Source: Ignavibacteriaceae bacterium
GTDB taxonomy: Bacteria > Bacteroidota > Ignavibacteria > Ignavibacteriales > Ignavibacteriaceae
Length of the DNA stretch: 64,000 bases
Direction: 5' to 3'
NCBI GenBank assembly: GCA_013042995.1
Contig: JABDPB010000073.1
Location: 1-64,000 of the forward strand
The stretch's first letter is position 1; the number at the start of each line of letters is the position of its first letter. Positions 51,165-59,270 of the stretch are shown in pieces. Below the pieces are notes generated by a model. It was not told the origin of the DNA. It worked only from the letters and a program-made list of their open reading frames with translations, and did no database searches. The translations under genes were made by a program, and so were the position numbers.

Positions 51165-52412
51165 ATGAAATCATACAATTCATTTAATGTTGCACGCCAG
51201 CAGGTATTAGAAGCTGCTAAAATTTTTAATTTGGATGATGCTATTACAGAGTTTTTAAGCAAACCTCAAATTGAGGTTAATTTTACTATCCCAGTAAAAT
51301 TAGATTCGGGTAAAACAAAAATTTTTGAGGCATTTAGAATTCAATATAATTATGCAAGGGGCCCGGCAAAAGGGGGTGTCCGTTTTCATCCTGAAGAAAC
51401 AGTAGATACAATACGAGCACTCGCCTGCTGGATGACTTGGAAGACTGCTGTTGTAGATTTACCGTTAGGTGGAAGCAAAGGTGGCGTACGTTGCGATCCT
51501 AAGGTTTTATCCAATTCTGAATTGGAAAGATTATCAAGAGAATATATTAGAGCAATCTCTCCACTATTGGGTGTTGATATAGATGTGCCTGCTACTGATG
51601 TTTATACAAATCCGCAAACAATGGCTTGGATGATGGATGAATACGAAACTATTAACAAAAGACACAGCCCGGGTGTGTTTACGGATAAACCGCTTCAAGT
51701 TGGTGGCACCGAAGGCAGAAGAGATGCAACTGCTCGTGGAGGAATTATTACAGTACGTGAGGCATGTAAAGCATTTGGTTTCGATCCTACGAAAGAATTT
51801 GCTGTGCAAGGTTTTGGTGATGCAGGACAAAGAGCAGCACTGTTGCATAAAGAGATGCTGGGAGGCGGTAAGTTAGTTGCAGCAAGTGATTCACAAGGAG
51901 CTATTTATAATAAAAACGGATTTGATCCCGAAGAGCTTGTTCATCATAAGTTAAAAACGGGAACTGTTCTAAAATATCCTGGCGCAAAGCAAATACCGCA
52001 GCAAGAACTACTTGAGCTTGATGTGGAAATTCTTTACCCCGCTGCTTTGGAAAATGCAATCAATGTTAAAAATGCAGAGAGTATTAAAGCTAAGATAGTG
52101 TGCGAACTTGCTAATGGTCCTACAACTCCGGAAGCAGATAAAATTCTTTTCGAAAAAAATGTGCACGTAATCCCGGATATACTTGCAAGTGCAGGAGGTG
52201 TTACGGTTTCGTATTTTGAAATGGTACAGGATAAATCTCTATTTTTCTGGGAAGAAGAAGAGGTACACAAACAGCTCGATAAAAAATTAACACTTGCATA
52301 CAACCGTGTGTGTGAGGCAATGAAAGAGAAAAAGGTTCACCCGCGTTTAGCGGCTATGCTTGTTGGTGTTGCACGAGTTGCACAAGCCTGTAAAATTAGA
52401 GGCTGGGTTTAG
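51165..52412 (+). CDS. Glu/Leu/Phe/Val dehydrogenase family glutamate dehydrogenase, copy 3
   Basis: A 415-residue dehydrogenase of the archaeal/Gram-positive class, not the GdhA class of copies 1 and 2. Catalytic residues: K69 (GPAKGGVRF), K93, K105 (LGGSKGGV) and D145 (VPATDVYTNPQTMAWMMDEY). The Rossmann motif reads GFGDAG (216-221) instead of the usual GFGNVG, and the cofactor loop is AASDSQG. Such enzymes often run catabolically with NAD+. ATG 51165 has an aaggga Shine-Dalgarno at 51151-51156; a TTG two codons earlier overlaps the previous stop and is less likely. It closes the operon with the fusion protein and the zinc ribbon. Confidence 0.93.
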   Translation: MKSYNSFNVARQQVLEAAKIFNLDDAITEFLSKPQIEVNFTIPVKLDSGKTKIFEAFRIQYNYARGPAKGGVRFHPEETVDTIRALACWMTWKTAVVDLPLGGSKGGVRCDPKVLSNSELERLSREYIRAISPLLGVDIDVPATDVYTNPQTMAWMMDEYETINKRHSPGVFTDKPLQVGGTEGRRDATARGGIITVREACKAFGFDPTKEFAVQGFGDAGQRAALLHKEMLGGGKLVAASDSQGAIYNKNGFDPEELVHHKLKTGTVLKYPGAKQIPQQELLELDVEILYPAALENAINVKNAESIKAKIVCELANGPTTPEADKILFEKNVHVIPDILASAGGVTVSYFEMVQDKSLFFWEEEEVHKQLDKKLTLAYNRVCEAMKEKKVHPRLAAMLVGVARVAQACKIRGWV

Positions 52413-52633
52413 ATTGATCATCAATATTTCATATCACTGTGAATAGTTATGAAATTCGTACCTCAAAACGAATCACTTATTAAGTATGCTTTGTGCCATT
52501 ATTTTACAGATTATTCTTTTAAATGAGTATATTTACTCATGAGTGTATTTTTTGACAAATAATATTTTGGCATACTTTTTTAACAAAATAGGTGTTTAAA
52601 CTAAATTTCAAACAGAAAGAATTGGCTATTAAA

Positions 52634-53056
52634 ATGAAAATTATACCTGCAATCACGTTTATAATTTCACTCGTTCTATTGAGTAATTCCTTTGCGCAAG
52701 AGCAGGAAAGTAATACTCTATTAGAAGGCACCTGGGTGCTAGCAGCATTCAAGTACACCCTTCCTGATACAGTAATTACTGGCAATTCAAAATCTTTTAA
52801 TTCAATAAAGATCTTTGGTAAATCTCATTTTACTTACATAGGAAAAGCACTTCCAGATCATGTATTCAAAAGAGCAGGGGGTGGCAGATATCAATTAAAC
52901 GGTGATCAGCTAACTGAAATTATGGATTTTTCCTCCCTCGCCAATATGCTTGGAAAAACTTTTAAATATAAATATAGGATCGAAGAAGATACCTATTTTC
53001 ACTCCGGGCAGATAAACGATCTTTATGTAGAAGAAATTTGGAAAAAGCTGGAATAA
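52634..53056 (+). CDS. Small exported protein, lipocalin-like (DUF4488-like)
   Basis: A 140-residue protein from the chosen start, with a signal peptide (MKIIPAITFIISLVLLSNSFA, then QEQES). The body starts LLEGTWVLAAFKY and continues in short strands (FNSIKIFGKSHFTYIG, GGGRYQLNGDQLTEIMDF, YKYRIEEDTYFHSGQI), like small lipocalin-type domains common in Bacteroidota. A longer frame upstream to 52592 is open but would place a charged stretch before the signal, so ATG 52634 is preferred. Function unknown. Nothing in its surroundings links it to the GDH operon. Confidence 0.68.
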   Translation: MKIIPAITFIISLVLLSNSFAQEQESNTLLEGTWVLAAFKYTLPDTVITGNSKSFNSIKIFGKSHFTYIGKALPDHVFKRAGGGRYQLNGDQLTEIMDFSSLANMLGKTFKYKYRIEEDTYFHSGQINDLYVEEIWKKLE

Positions 53057-53155
53057 AATATTTTCTTGAATTTTCTACTTCAATCTGGCATTCTAAAGCA
53101 ACTAATTTAAACGGGCATAGTAAAATGGCTAAGTTTAACTTAGCCGGAGGTTACC

Positions 53156-53803
53156 ATGTCTGCATTAAAAAGGCCTGTTGTTGATTTAAAAAGCAAATAT
53201 AAACGCAGCTTAAGTGTAAGCTTTATTGCATCTCTTTCAATATTAATCATTGCATTCAAGTTCTCGCCTCATTCCAAAGAAGTGGCTTCCATAACAACCA
53301 CTGAGCAGGAATTAATCCACGTAGAAAATATTATTAACACTATACAAAAACCTGGAAAACCTATTCCTCCAAAAGCTCCCCAAATAATTGATGTAACTCC
53401 TGATGATATTGAAGATATTGAATTGCAGGATGTGGAAATTGATGAAAATGATATTATTGGTCCTCCTGATTTACCACCCGATAATCCTTTAATTGAAGAA
53501 GATATTATTTTTATAGCAGTTGAGCACATGCCTGAAATACTTGGTGGAATTACTGTAATTCAAGAAAAAGCACACTTCACAGAAATAGCTAAGCGAAGTG
53601 GGATTGAAGGCAAGGCTATAATTGAGGCAATTGTAAATGAAACGGGAGATGTTATTGATGCCAAAGTAATCAAAGGACTGGGCGGGGGTTTAAATGAAGT
53701 TTCATTAAACGCTGTTATAAGCACTAGATTTAAACCGGGATTGCAAAGAGGAAAACCTGTAAAAGTTAGAATTACAATTCCAATCAAATTTGTGCTCAAA
53801 TAA
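53156..53803 (+). CDS. TonB family energy transducer
   Basis: A 215-residue protein: short cytoplasmic N-terminus, one membrane helix (~18-38), a proline/aspartate-rich periplasmic spacer (PGKPIPPKAPQI, PPDLPPDNPL), and a C-terminal TonB domain (~130-215) with GIEGKAIIEAIVNETGDVIDAKVIKGLGGGLNEVSLNAV and KPVKVRITIPIKFVLK. TonB passes proton-motive energy from ExbB/ExbD to outer-membrane receptors. It is preceded by a strong Shine-Dalgarno (ggaggt). No exbB/exbD gene or receptor lies beside it. Confidence 0.93.
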   Translation: MSALKRPVVDLKSKYKRSLSVSFIASLSILIIAFKFSPHSKEVASITTTEQELIHVENIINTIQKPGKPIPPKAPQIIDVTPDDIEDIELQDVEIDENDIIGPPDLPPDNPLIEEDIIFIAVEHMPEILGGITVIQEKAHFTEIAKRSGIEGKAIIEAIVNETGDVIDAKVIKGLGGGLNEVSLNAVISTRFKPGLQRGKPVKVRITIPIKFVLK

Positions 53804-53841
53804 TTATAATTTACAATTAAATTTCCAATTTACTTTCTGTA

Positions 53842-53870
53842 AAGCTCAGTTAATATAAACTGAGCCTTAT
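53842..53870 (+). terminator. Hairpin after the tonB-like gene
   Basis: gctcagtt (53844-53851) pairs with aactgagc (53858-53865), 6-nt loop. The downstream thymine run is broken (cttatgcttctt), so termination may be weak. Confidence 0.55.
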
Positions 53871-53942
53871 GCTTCTTATATTTACCACACAAAAATTTTT
53901 CTATTTATATACCACCGATTGCATTAAAATAAATAATCTGAC

Positions 53943-55898
53943 ATGCATGATTTCGTAGTTATAAAAGACTTAGTAATAATATTGCTGGTTTCTGTTCCCA
54001 TCATTCTATTGTTCAATAAAATTCGTATGCCGAGCATAGTTGGTTTTTTAATTGCTGGAATGATTATCGGACCTTTCGGATTTAAGCTAATTACCGGTAT
54101 TGAAGAAATTGAAATAATGGCGGAAGTTGGAATTATCCTTCTTCTGTTTACAATTGGTTTGGAGGTTTCATTAAAAGAATTGATAAAAGTAAAAAAACTT
54201 TTATTTATTGGCGGTGGATTGCAGGTTGTCTTTACCATCCTAATTTCAGGATTAATTTTTTACTTTTTAGAAATGCCTATTCATCAAGCAATATTCTTTG
54301 GAATGCTCGTTAGTCTCTCGAGTACAGCTATAGTATTGAAACTACTTTCAGATAAAGATGAATTAGAATCGCCGCACGGAAAAATTTCTTTGGCAATACT
54401 AATATTTCAGGATTTGGCAATTGTTCCAATGCTATTACTAATTGACACGTTTGGAAGCGGTGAATCGATTAGTTTTCTATCAATAATTACTAAAATGGGA
54501 ATTGCAATTACTGTAGTAGCTTTAATAGTAGTTGCAGCGAAATATCTGACCCCTAAGATTTTATACTATCTTGCTCGTTCCCGAACAAGAGAATTGTTTA
54601 CAATTGGTGTTTTACTCATTTTATTAGGAACAGCTTATCTTACTTTTTCATTCGGATTGTCTTTTGCGCTAGGCGCTTTTATTGCGGGGCTTATTCTTTC
54701 AGATTCGGAATACTCACCACAAATATTCTCCGATATTCTTCCTTTCAAGGATGCGTTTAACAGCATTTTTTTTGTCTCCGTTGGCTTGCTGCTAAATATG
54801 GGTTTTGTTGTAAACAATCCGATTACTGTGATTATTTCTACATTTGGAATCATCTTATTAAAATTAATAATCATATTCGCAATAGTTTTATTTCTGAGAT
54901 ACCCTGCGCGAGTTGCAGTGGTTGCGGGATTGGGACTTGCACAAATAGGTGAATTTTCATTCATACTTGCACAGCAAGGATTAGAATCGGGTTTGATGGG
55001 AGATTATAGTAATCTTTTTCTATCATCTACAATTTTTACAATGATTCTTACTCCCTTTTTAATCAGGATTTCTCCATATGTAGCGGATAAATCTCAAATT
55101 ATGAACAAAGAAAAAAATAATAGACTACTTAAAGATAAACTAACAGGACATGTTATTATCGGTGGATTTGGACTTAACGGAAAAAACCTTGCAAAGGTAC
55201 TTAAAGAAACAGGAATAAATTATCTTATAGTAGAAATGAATCCCGATACTGTAAAAGAAGAACAGAAAAAAGGAGAAATTATTGTTTACGGTGATTTAAG
55301 TAGAAAAGAAGTTCTTGAGAAAGCAATGATAAACACAGCAAAAGTTTTGGTTATTGCAATTTCCGATCGCACAATTTCAAAGAGAATTATAACTCTGGCT
55401 AAAAGCTTAAATGAAGAAATTTTTACAATAGTAAGAACAAGATTTTTCAGTGAGACTGAGGAGCTAATTAAACTTGGCGCAAACGATGTAATCCCGGAGG
55501 AGTTTGAAACCTCGATTCAAATTTTTAGGAAAGTTTTAGAGCAGTATCACATTCCTCTTAACGTAATATTACAGCAGATAGCCTTGCTTCGTGGTGAGTC
55601 TTACCGCTGGATGAGAAGCGAAAAACCTTCAACCGATATTTTTACACATCTTGAACAATTACTTGCAGCCGGAATTACAGATACATTTTATGTGAATGAT
55701 GATAACAACCATGAGGGTAAAACAATTGGCGAATTGAATTTTAGGGCACAGACAGATGCAACAATTATTGCAATTGTAAGGGAAGCCAAAACAATTTCTA
55801 ATCCAAACGCAAATCAAAAAATATTAGCAAACGATACTGTTGTAATTACAGGTACTCATAAAGCAGTAGATAAAGCATTCCGGCTTTTATCCGAGTAG
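53943..55898 (+). CDS. CPA2-family monovalent cation:proton antiporter with TrkA domains (KefB type)
   Basis: A 651-residue membrane protein. About 12 helices (residues ~5-380) form the CPA2 antiporter, including GLEVSLKEL, VSLSSTAIVLKLLSDKDEL and IFQDLAIVPMLLL, typical of K+ or Na+/H+ exchange. A TrkA-N nucleotide-binding domain (~400-520, VIIGGFGLNGKNLAKVLKETGINYLIVE) and a TrkA-C domain (~565-650) follow; these gate the channel by NAD(H) or related ligands. Probable role is potassium or pH homeostasis. The upstream tonB-like gene is separate. A short HAD gene converges downstream. Confidence 0.92.
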   Translation: MHDFVVIKDLVIILLVSVPIILLFNKIRMPSIVGFLIAGMIIGPFGFKLITGIEEIEIMAEVGIILLLFTIGLEVSLKELIKVKKLLFIGGGLQVVFTILISGLIFYFLEMPIHQAIFFGMLVSLSSTAIVLKLLSDKDELESPHGKISLAILIFQDLAIVPMLLLIDTFGSGESISFLSIITKMGIAITVVALIVVAAKYLTPKILYYLARSRTRELFTIGVLLILLGTAYLTFSFGLSFALGAFIAGLILSDSEYSPQIFSDILPFKDAFNSIFFVSVGLLLNMGFVVNNPITVIISTFGIILLKLIIIFAIVLFLRYPARVAVVAGLGLAQIGEFSFILAQQGLESGLMGDYSNLFLSSTIFTMILTPFLIRISPYVADKSQIMNKEKNNRLLKDKLTGHVIIGGFGLNGKNLAKVLKETGINYLIVEMNPDTVKEEQKKGEIIVYGDLSRKEVLEKAMINTAKVLVIAISDRTISKRIITLAKSLNEEIFTIVRTRFFSETEELIKLGANDVIPEEFETSIQIFRKVLEQYHIPLNVILQQIALLRGESYRWMRSEKPSTDIFTHLEQLLAAGITDTFYVNDDNNHEGKTIGELNFRAQTDATIIAIVREAKTISNPNANQKILANDTVVITGTHKAVDKAFRLLSE

Positions 55899-55918
55899 CA
55901 AAATACAAATCAATCACT

Positions 55919-56575
55919 TTATTTGATGTCTAAACTTAAAAGTTCGCCTAAATTTGATATGATAAAGTCTGGTTTTTCCTTTTCTATCTGTTCCTTAGTT
56001 CTGTATCCATATAAAACACCACAAGTTTTTGCTTTTGCGTTCTTTCCGCATTGAATATCAAGATCAGTATCACCCACCATTAAAGTTTCTGCAGTATCAA
56101 TTTTTAGTTCCCCACAAATTTTTAATAATGGCTCTGGTGAAGGTTTATGGGCAATGCCATCTCTTCTGCCCATAATATAATTCATTTTGTCATTTAAGTT
56201 AAAATGATTTATGATTTTATCTGCCTGATCCTGTGCTTTAGTTGTTAGCAAGGAAACTTTTACCTCATTATCATTAAAATAATCCAGTGTTTCCTCAACA
56301 TGATTGTATAAAATGGATTTATCAATAAAATTAAAATAGACTGACTTATAAATTGAAATGAACTCTTTAAAATCTGGCAGGTAAATATTTAATTCATTAA
56401 AAATATCAACAAAGTGTTTGCCTATCATTCCACTAAATTTTTCCTCAGCTAGATTGGAAGAGAGGCTTAATTTTTCAAGAGCTTCAATTGTCGCCAGGTA
56501 AATAGTTTTGCTTGAGTTTACAAGTGTTCCATCTAAATCGAAACAAATGTGTTTTATTTTGGTATAATTATTCAT
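55919..56575 (-). CDS. HAD-superfamily phosphatase (phosphoglycolate phosphatase-like)
   Basis: A 218-residue HAD hydrolase. Motif I is CFDLDGTLVNSS with nucleophile D13 and general acid D15; the cap domain spans ~20-85; motif II is LLTTKA; motif III/IV are the lysine in AHKPSPEP and LMVGDTDLDIQCGKNA. The KPSPEPLL segment and overall length resemble Gph/PpaX enzymes, which hydrolyse 2-phosphoglycolate or pyrophosphate. The true substrate cannot be read. It converges on the CPA2 antiporter, 20 nt between stops. Confidence 0.9.
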   Translation of the reverse strand: MNNYTKIKHICFDLDGTLVNSSKTIYLATIEALEKLSLSSNLAEEKFSGMIGKHFVDIFNELNIYLPDFKEFISIYKSVYFNFIDKSILYNHVEETLDYFNDNEVKVSLLTTKAQDQADKIINHFNLNDKMNYIMGRRDGIAHKPSPEPLLKICGELKIDTAETLMVGDTDLDIQCGKNAKAKTCGVLYGYRTKEQIEKEKPDFIISNLGELLSLDIK

Positions 56576-56949
56576 TAAAATAAAAAGATAAATTGTTAAA
56601 TTATTTGTGTTATCAATTGTAGATTAGGCCAACTAATAGAATTTAGCTAAAATATTTTGTAGATAGTACTTGATTTTTTGTTGTAAAAGCATGCATTTTA
56701 TAGGTGAGGGCTTGAACATTTCGTACAACGGTTCACTCCCCATTCAAAAATAAGTTTTCAAATGCAATTTATAGTTTATAAAAAACAACATAACAGACCA
56801 ATAATTTAAGGTAAAATTTTACTTTTCGATCAAATTTTTGAACAAATAGTTTGTTTTTTTAATTAAACTATAAATATTGTTTGTGGTATAATTTTTTATA
56901 ATGAATACAAACTTAAAAATCACTTAACTAACAATAAAAGGAGAACCTA
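56576..56949. other. Intergenic region upstream of the small exported protein
   Basis: 374 very AT-rich bases between the divergent HAD gene and the gene at 56950. I see no RNA gene and no convincing inverted repeat. A tataat hexamer at 56887-56892 has no matching upstream box, so the promoter is not called. Confidence 0.5.
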
Positions 56950-57372
56950 ATGAAAAAAGCTAATGTTGCTTTTTTATTCTTGATGTTCCTTGCATTTTTT
57001 GTGATGAACACAACAATATTCGCTCAATCTGAACCTGTTATGTACTTCTGTGAAAGATATGACAGTTACGATGGTGAGGTTGGCGTTAGTGATAGATTCA
57101 CCACAGGTTACTTGACCGTTATGGTTAAAAATGACAAAGCTTTAAGACTAGATGATGTTGCAATTCAGTATGACAAGTACAACTTTAGAAACGGAAAATT
57201 TGAATACTACAAGAAATTTTATTTTAATGTTGATAGAGACATGAAATACATCTTCTTCTCACGTAACGATGAGAGCGATTTGGAATTTGAAGATCCTGGA
57301 TTTTACAGAGTTTTCTTGCTTGATGAAGATGACAGAACGGTAGCAAGCGCAATAATTGAAATAATTCCGTAA
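56950..57372 (+). CDS. Small exported protein of unknown function
   Basis: A 140-residue protein with a signal peptide (VAFLFLMFLAFFVMNTTIFA, then QSEP). The mature part starts VMYFCERYDSYDGEVG and is rich in aspartate and aromatic residues, with a single cysteine, and short strands ending in ASAIIEII. I do not recognise the family. It has a strong Shine-Dalgarno (aaggag) and an intrinsic terminator, so it is an expressed single gene. A small secreted beta-sandwich is likely; no function is proposed. Confidence 0.75.
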   Translation: MKKANVAFLFLMFLAFFVMNTTIFAQSEPVMYFCERYDSYDGEVGVSDRFTTGYLTVMVKNDKALRLDDVAIQYDKYNFRNGKFEYYKKFYFNVDRDMKYIFFSRNDESDLEFEDPGFYRVFLLDEDDRTVASAIIEIIP

Positions 57373-57394
57373 AATATTATTTCTATCTTTTTAT

Positions 57395-57418
57395 AGGCGG
57401 TTTTAGACCGCCTTTTTT
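57395..57418 (+). terminator. Intrinsic terminator after the small exported protein
   Basis: aggcggt (57395-57401) pairs with accgcct (57407-57413), 5-nt loop, then six thymines. It lies 23 nt past the stop. Confidence 0.88.
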
Positions 57419-57675
57419 ACTTTAAAATTATATCTACCTCAGTTTATCTTGTCTTAAACCTACAACTCAGATACAGTTTCTTGTTACGCGCATAAACGTA
57501 TTTTTATTTGCGGAATATTAACTGTTGATAATTTCGTATGAGTATTTTTATTATTATAGAATATCAAAACGGAAATTAATATATCATTTAGGCAATTTAT
57601 TTAAGAGAAGTAAATAATATTATTGATGCTAAAAAATTATAATTAAACTATTTTATAATTATTGCAGGAGGCGCT
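57419..57675. other. Intergenic region upstream of the second outer-membrane protein
   Basis: The 303-base gap from 57373 holds the terminator of the previous gene and then AT-rich sequence in which I see no repeat, RNA gene or frame. The next gene has a strong Shine-Dalgarno (ggagg) just upstream of its ATG. Confidence 0.45.
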
Positions 57676-58458
57676 ATGTATAAATATTTACTTTGTTTAC
57701 TAACTGTTATATTAATTTCATCTTTTTCTTTTTCACAGATGAAATTAAATTTACCATCAGATATGAATGAAGAAGAGACCTCTAATCTGAAATTAGTTTT
57801 GGACAAAACAGAAACTCCAGCCGATGCAACAAGTTTAATCCCTGGTACATTTATGATTGGTTTACTAGGGGATATTACTTTTCCATTTGGTGAAGTGTTT
57901 AAAACTTATGCTGGAACTGGCTGGTCGATTCATGGCTTTGGTGAGTATTCAATACTCAATTCACTATCCATAGGAGCGAAAGTTGGTTATATAAAATTTG
58001 GAGAGGTTGAAACTGATTTCAATACATTTAACAAAACCTCACGAATTAGTGAGGGTATCAAACAGACTAATAGTCAGGTTATATTGGCATTTCTAATAAA
58101 ATATTTATTAGGAGGTGATCCAACTTGCTTAGGTGGTTTTTTGTCTGGTGGTATTATTCAACCTTTTATAGCTCTTCAACTTTGCCTGATTCTAAAGGCA
58201 TATACCGCTATATATCCTGGCTTATTAGAAATTAATAAGATACAAAATACTTCACAATCAAATGAATTTGAAGATAATAGTACCATTTTTGGAATTTCAC
58301 CATCTGTAGGAACTTACATTAAAGTATCAAAAGATATTAGACTAATTTTTAGTGCAGATTATTATTACCTATTTGATAAAGCAGATGAGACAATTGATGA
58401 TTCCGGGAATATAAATTACCTATCACTTTCTTTTGGTGCAGCATATTCCTTTAATTGA
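57676..58458 (+). CDS. Outer-membrane beta-barrel protein, paralogue of the gene at 37191
   Basis: A 260-residue protein: signal (YLLCLLTVILISSFSFSQ), acidic segment, then barrel-type strands ending with LSFGAAYSFN, a terminal aromatic typical of the outer membrane. It shares with the 37191 protein the N-terminal word SSFSFSQMKLNLP and the segment MIGLLGDITFPFGEV, then similar strand spacing, although it is 24 residues longer and has an extra central cysteine-containing insert (GDPTCLGGFLSGGI). Function unknown. The copies lie 20 kb apart on opposite strands, in single-gene units, each with its own terminator. Confidence 0.78.
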   Translation: MYKYLLCLLTVILISSFSFSQMKLNLPSDMNEEETSNLKLVLDKTETPADATSLIPGTFMIGLLGDITFPFGEVFKTYAGTGWSIHGFGEYSILNSLSIGAKVGYIKFGEVETDFNTFNKTSRISEGIKQTNSQVILAFLIKYLLGGDPTCLGGFLSGGIIQPFIALQLCLILKAYTAIYPGLLEINKIQNTSQSNEFEDNSTIFGISPSVGTYIKVSKDIRLIFSADYYYLFDKADETIDDSGNINYLSLSFGAAYSFN

Positions 58459-58483
58459 GAATTGCTATTTATTAATCTGATTT

Positions 58484-58512
58484 AGGCGAAGATCTTCTCT
58501 TCGCCTTTTTAT
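58484..58512 (+). terminator. Intrinsic terminator after the second outer-membrane protein
   Basis: aggcgaaga (58484-58492) pairs perfectly with tcttcgcct (58498-58506), 5-nt loop, then thymines. It lies 26 nt past the stop. Confidence 0.88.
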
Positions 58513-58523
58513 TTTAAAAATTG

Positions 58524-59252
58524 CTACTCAGTTCTCTTAATAAACTCTCTGATTATAAAATCATCCGAGTTAAGCAGTTCTTTTGGGGAACCAACAAAAT
58601 GAATTATTCCTTCGTGCATCATAGCAACCTGATGTGCAACTTCTTTTACGCTGTACATATCGTGAGTAACAACAATGGAAGTAACATTTAATCTATCGGT
58701 AAGTTCTTTAATTAGCTCATCAATTGAATCCGACATTATCGGATCCAAACCTGTTGTTGGCTCATCATAAAAAATATAATCTGGATCTGTTATTAGAGCA
58801 CGTGCAAGTCCGACTCTTTTTTTCATCCCACCTGAAAGTTCTGCCGGTTTAAGCTTTTGAACGCCGGACATACCTACCATTTCTAGTTTTTCTTCAATTC
58901 TACTATCAAGTTCATCTTTTGTATAAATATTTTTAGATTCAACAAGAGGCAAAGCAATGTTTTCTTCCACTGTCATCGAATCGAATAAAGCAGAGCCCTG
59001 GAATAAAAATCCAAAGCCTGTTCGCAATTCATAAAGCTCCTGCATATCCATTTCATCAACACGCCTTCCTTCTATTTTCACATAGCCTTCATCAGGGTAG
59101 AGTAATCCAACTATATGTTTTACCAATACACTTTTACCGCATCCACTTCTTCCGATTACTACAATTGTTTCGCCTGTATCAATATCCAGGTTAACACCGC
59201 GTAATACTTTGTTACTTCCAAAAGATTTGTGAAGGTTGTTTATTTCTATCAT
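58524..59252 (-). CDS. ABC transporter ATPase, MlaF type (phospholipid transport)
   Basis: A 242-residue ABC ATPase with Walker A GRSGCGKS (34-41), the family signature LSGGMKKRVGLARAL, Walker B YIFYDEPTTGLDPIMSD and the switch VTHDMYSVKEV. GMKKRVGLARA with PTTGLDPI is diagnostic of MlaF/Ttg2A, the ATPase of the Mla phospholipid transport system that maintains outer-membrane asymmetry. Here it stands without mlaE or mlaD next to it; the gene upstream on the strand is an unrelated peptidase (18 nt). Partners must be elsewhere on the chromosome. Confidence 0.92.
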   Translation of the reverse strand: MIEINNLHKSFGSNKVLRGVNLDIDTGETIVVIGRSGCGKSVLVKHIVGLLYPDEGYVKIEGRRVDEMDMQELYELRTGFGFLFQGSALFDSMTVEENIALPLVESKNIYTKDELDSRIEEKLEMVGMSGVQKLKPAELSGGMKKRVGLARALITDPDYIFYDEPTTGLDPIMSDSIDELIKELTDRLNVTSIVVTHDMYSVKEVAHQVAMMHEGIIHFVGSPKELLNSDDFIIREFIKRTE

Positions 59253-59270
59253 TATTGTGAGATTATTTTT

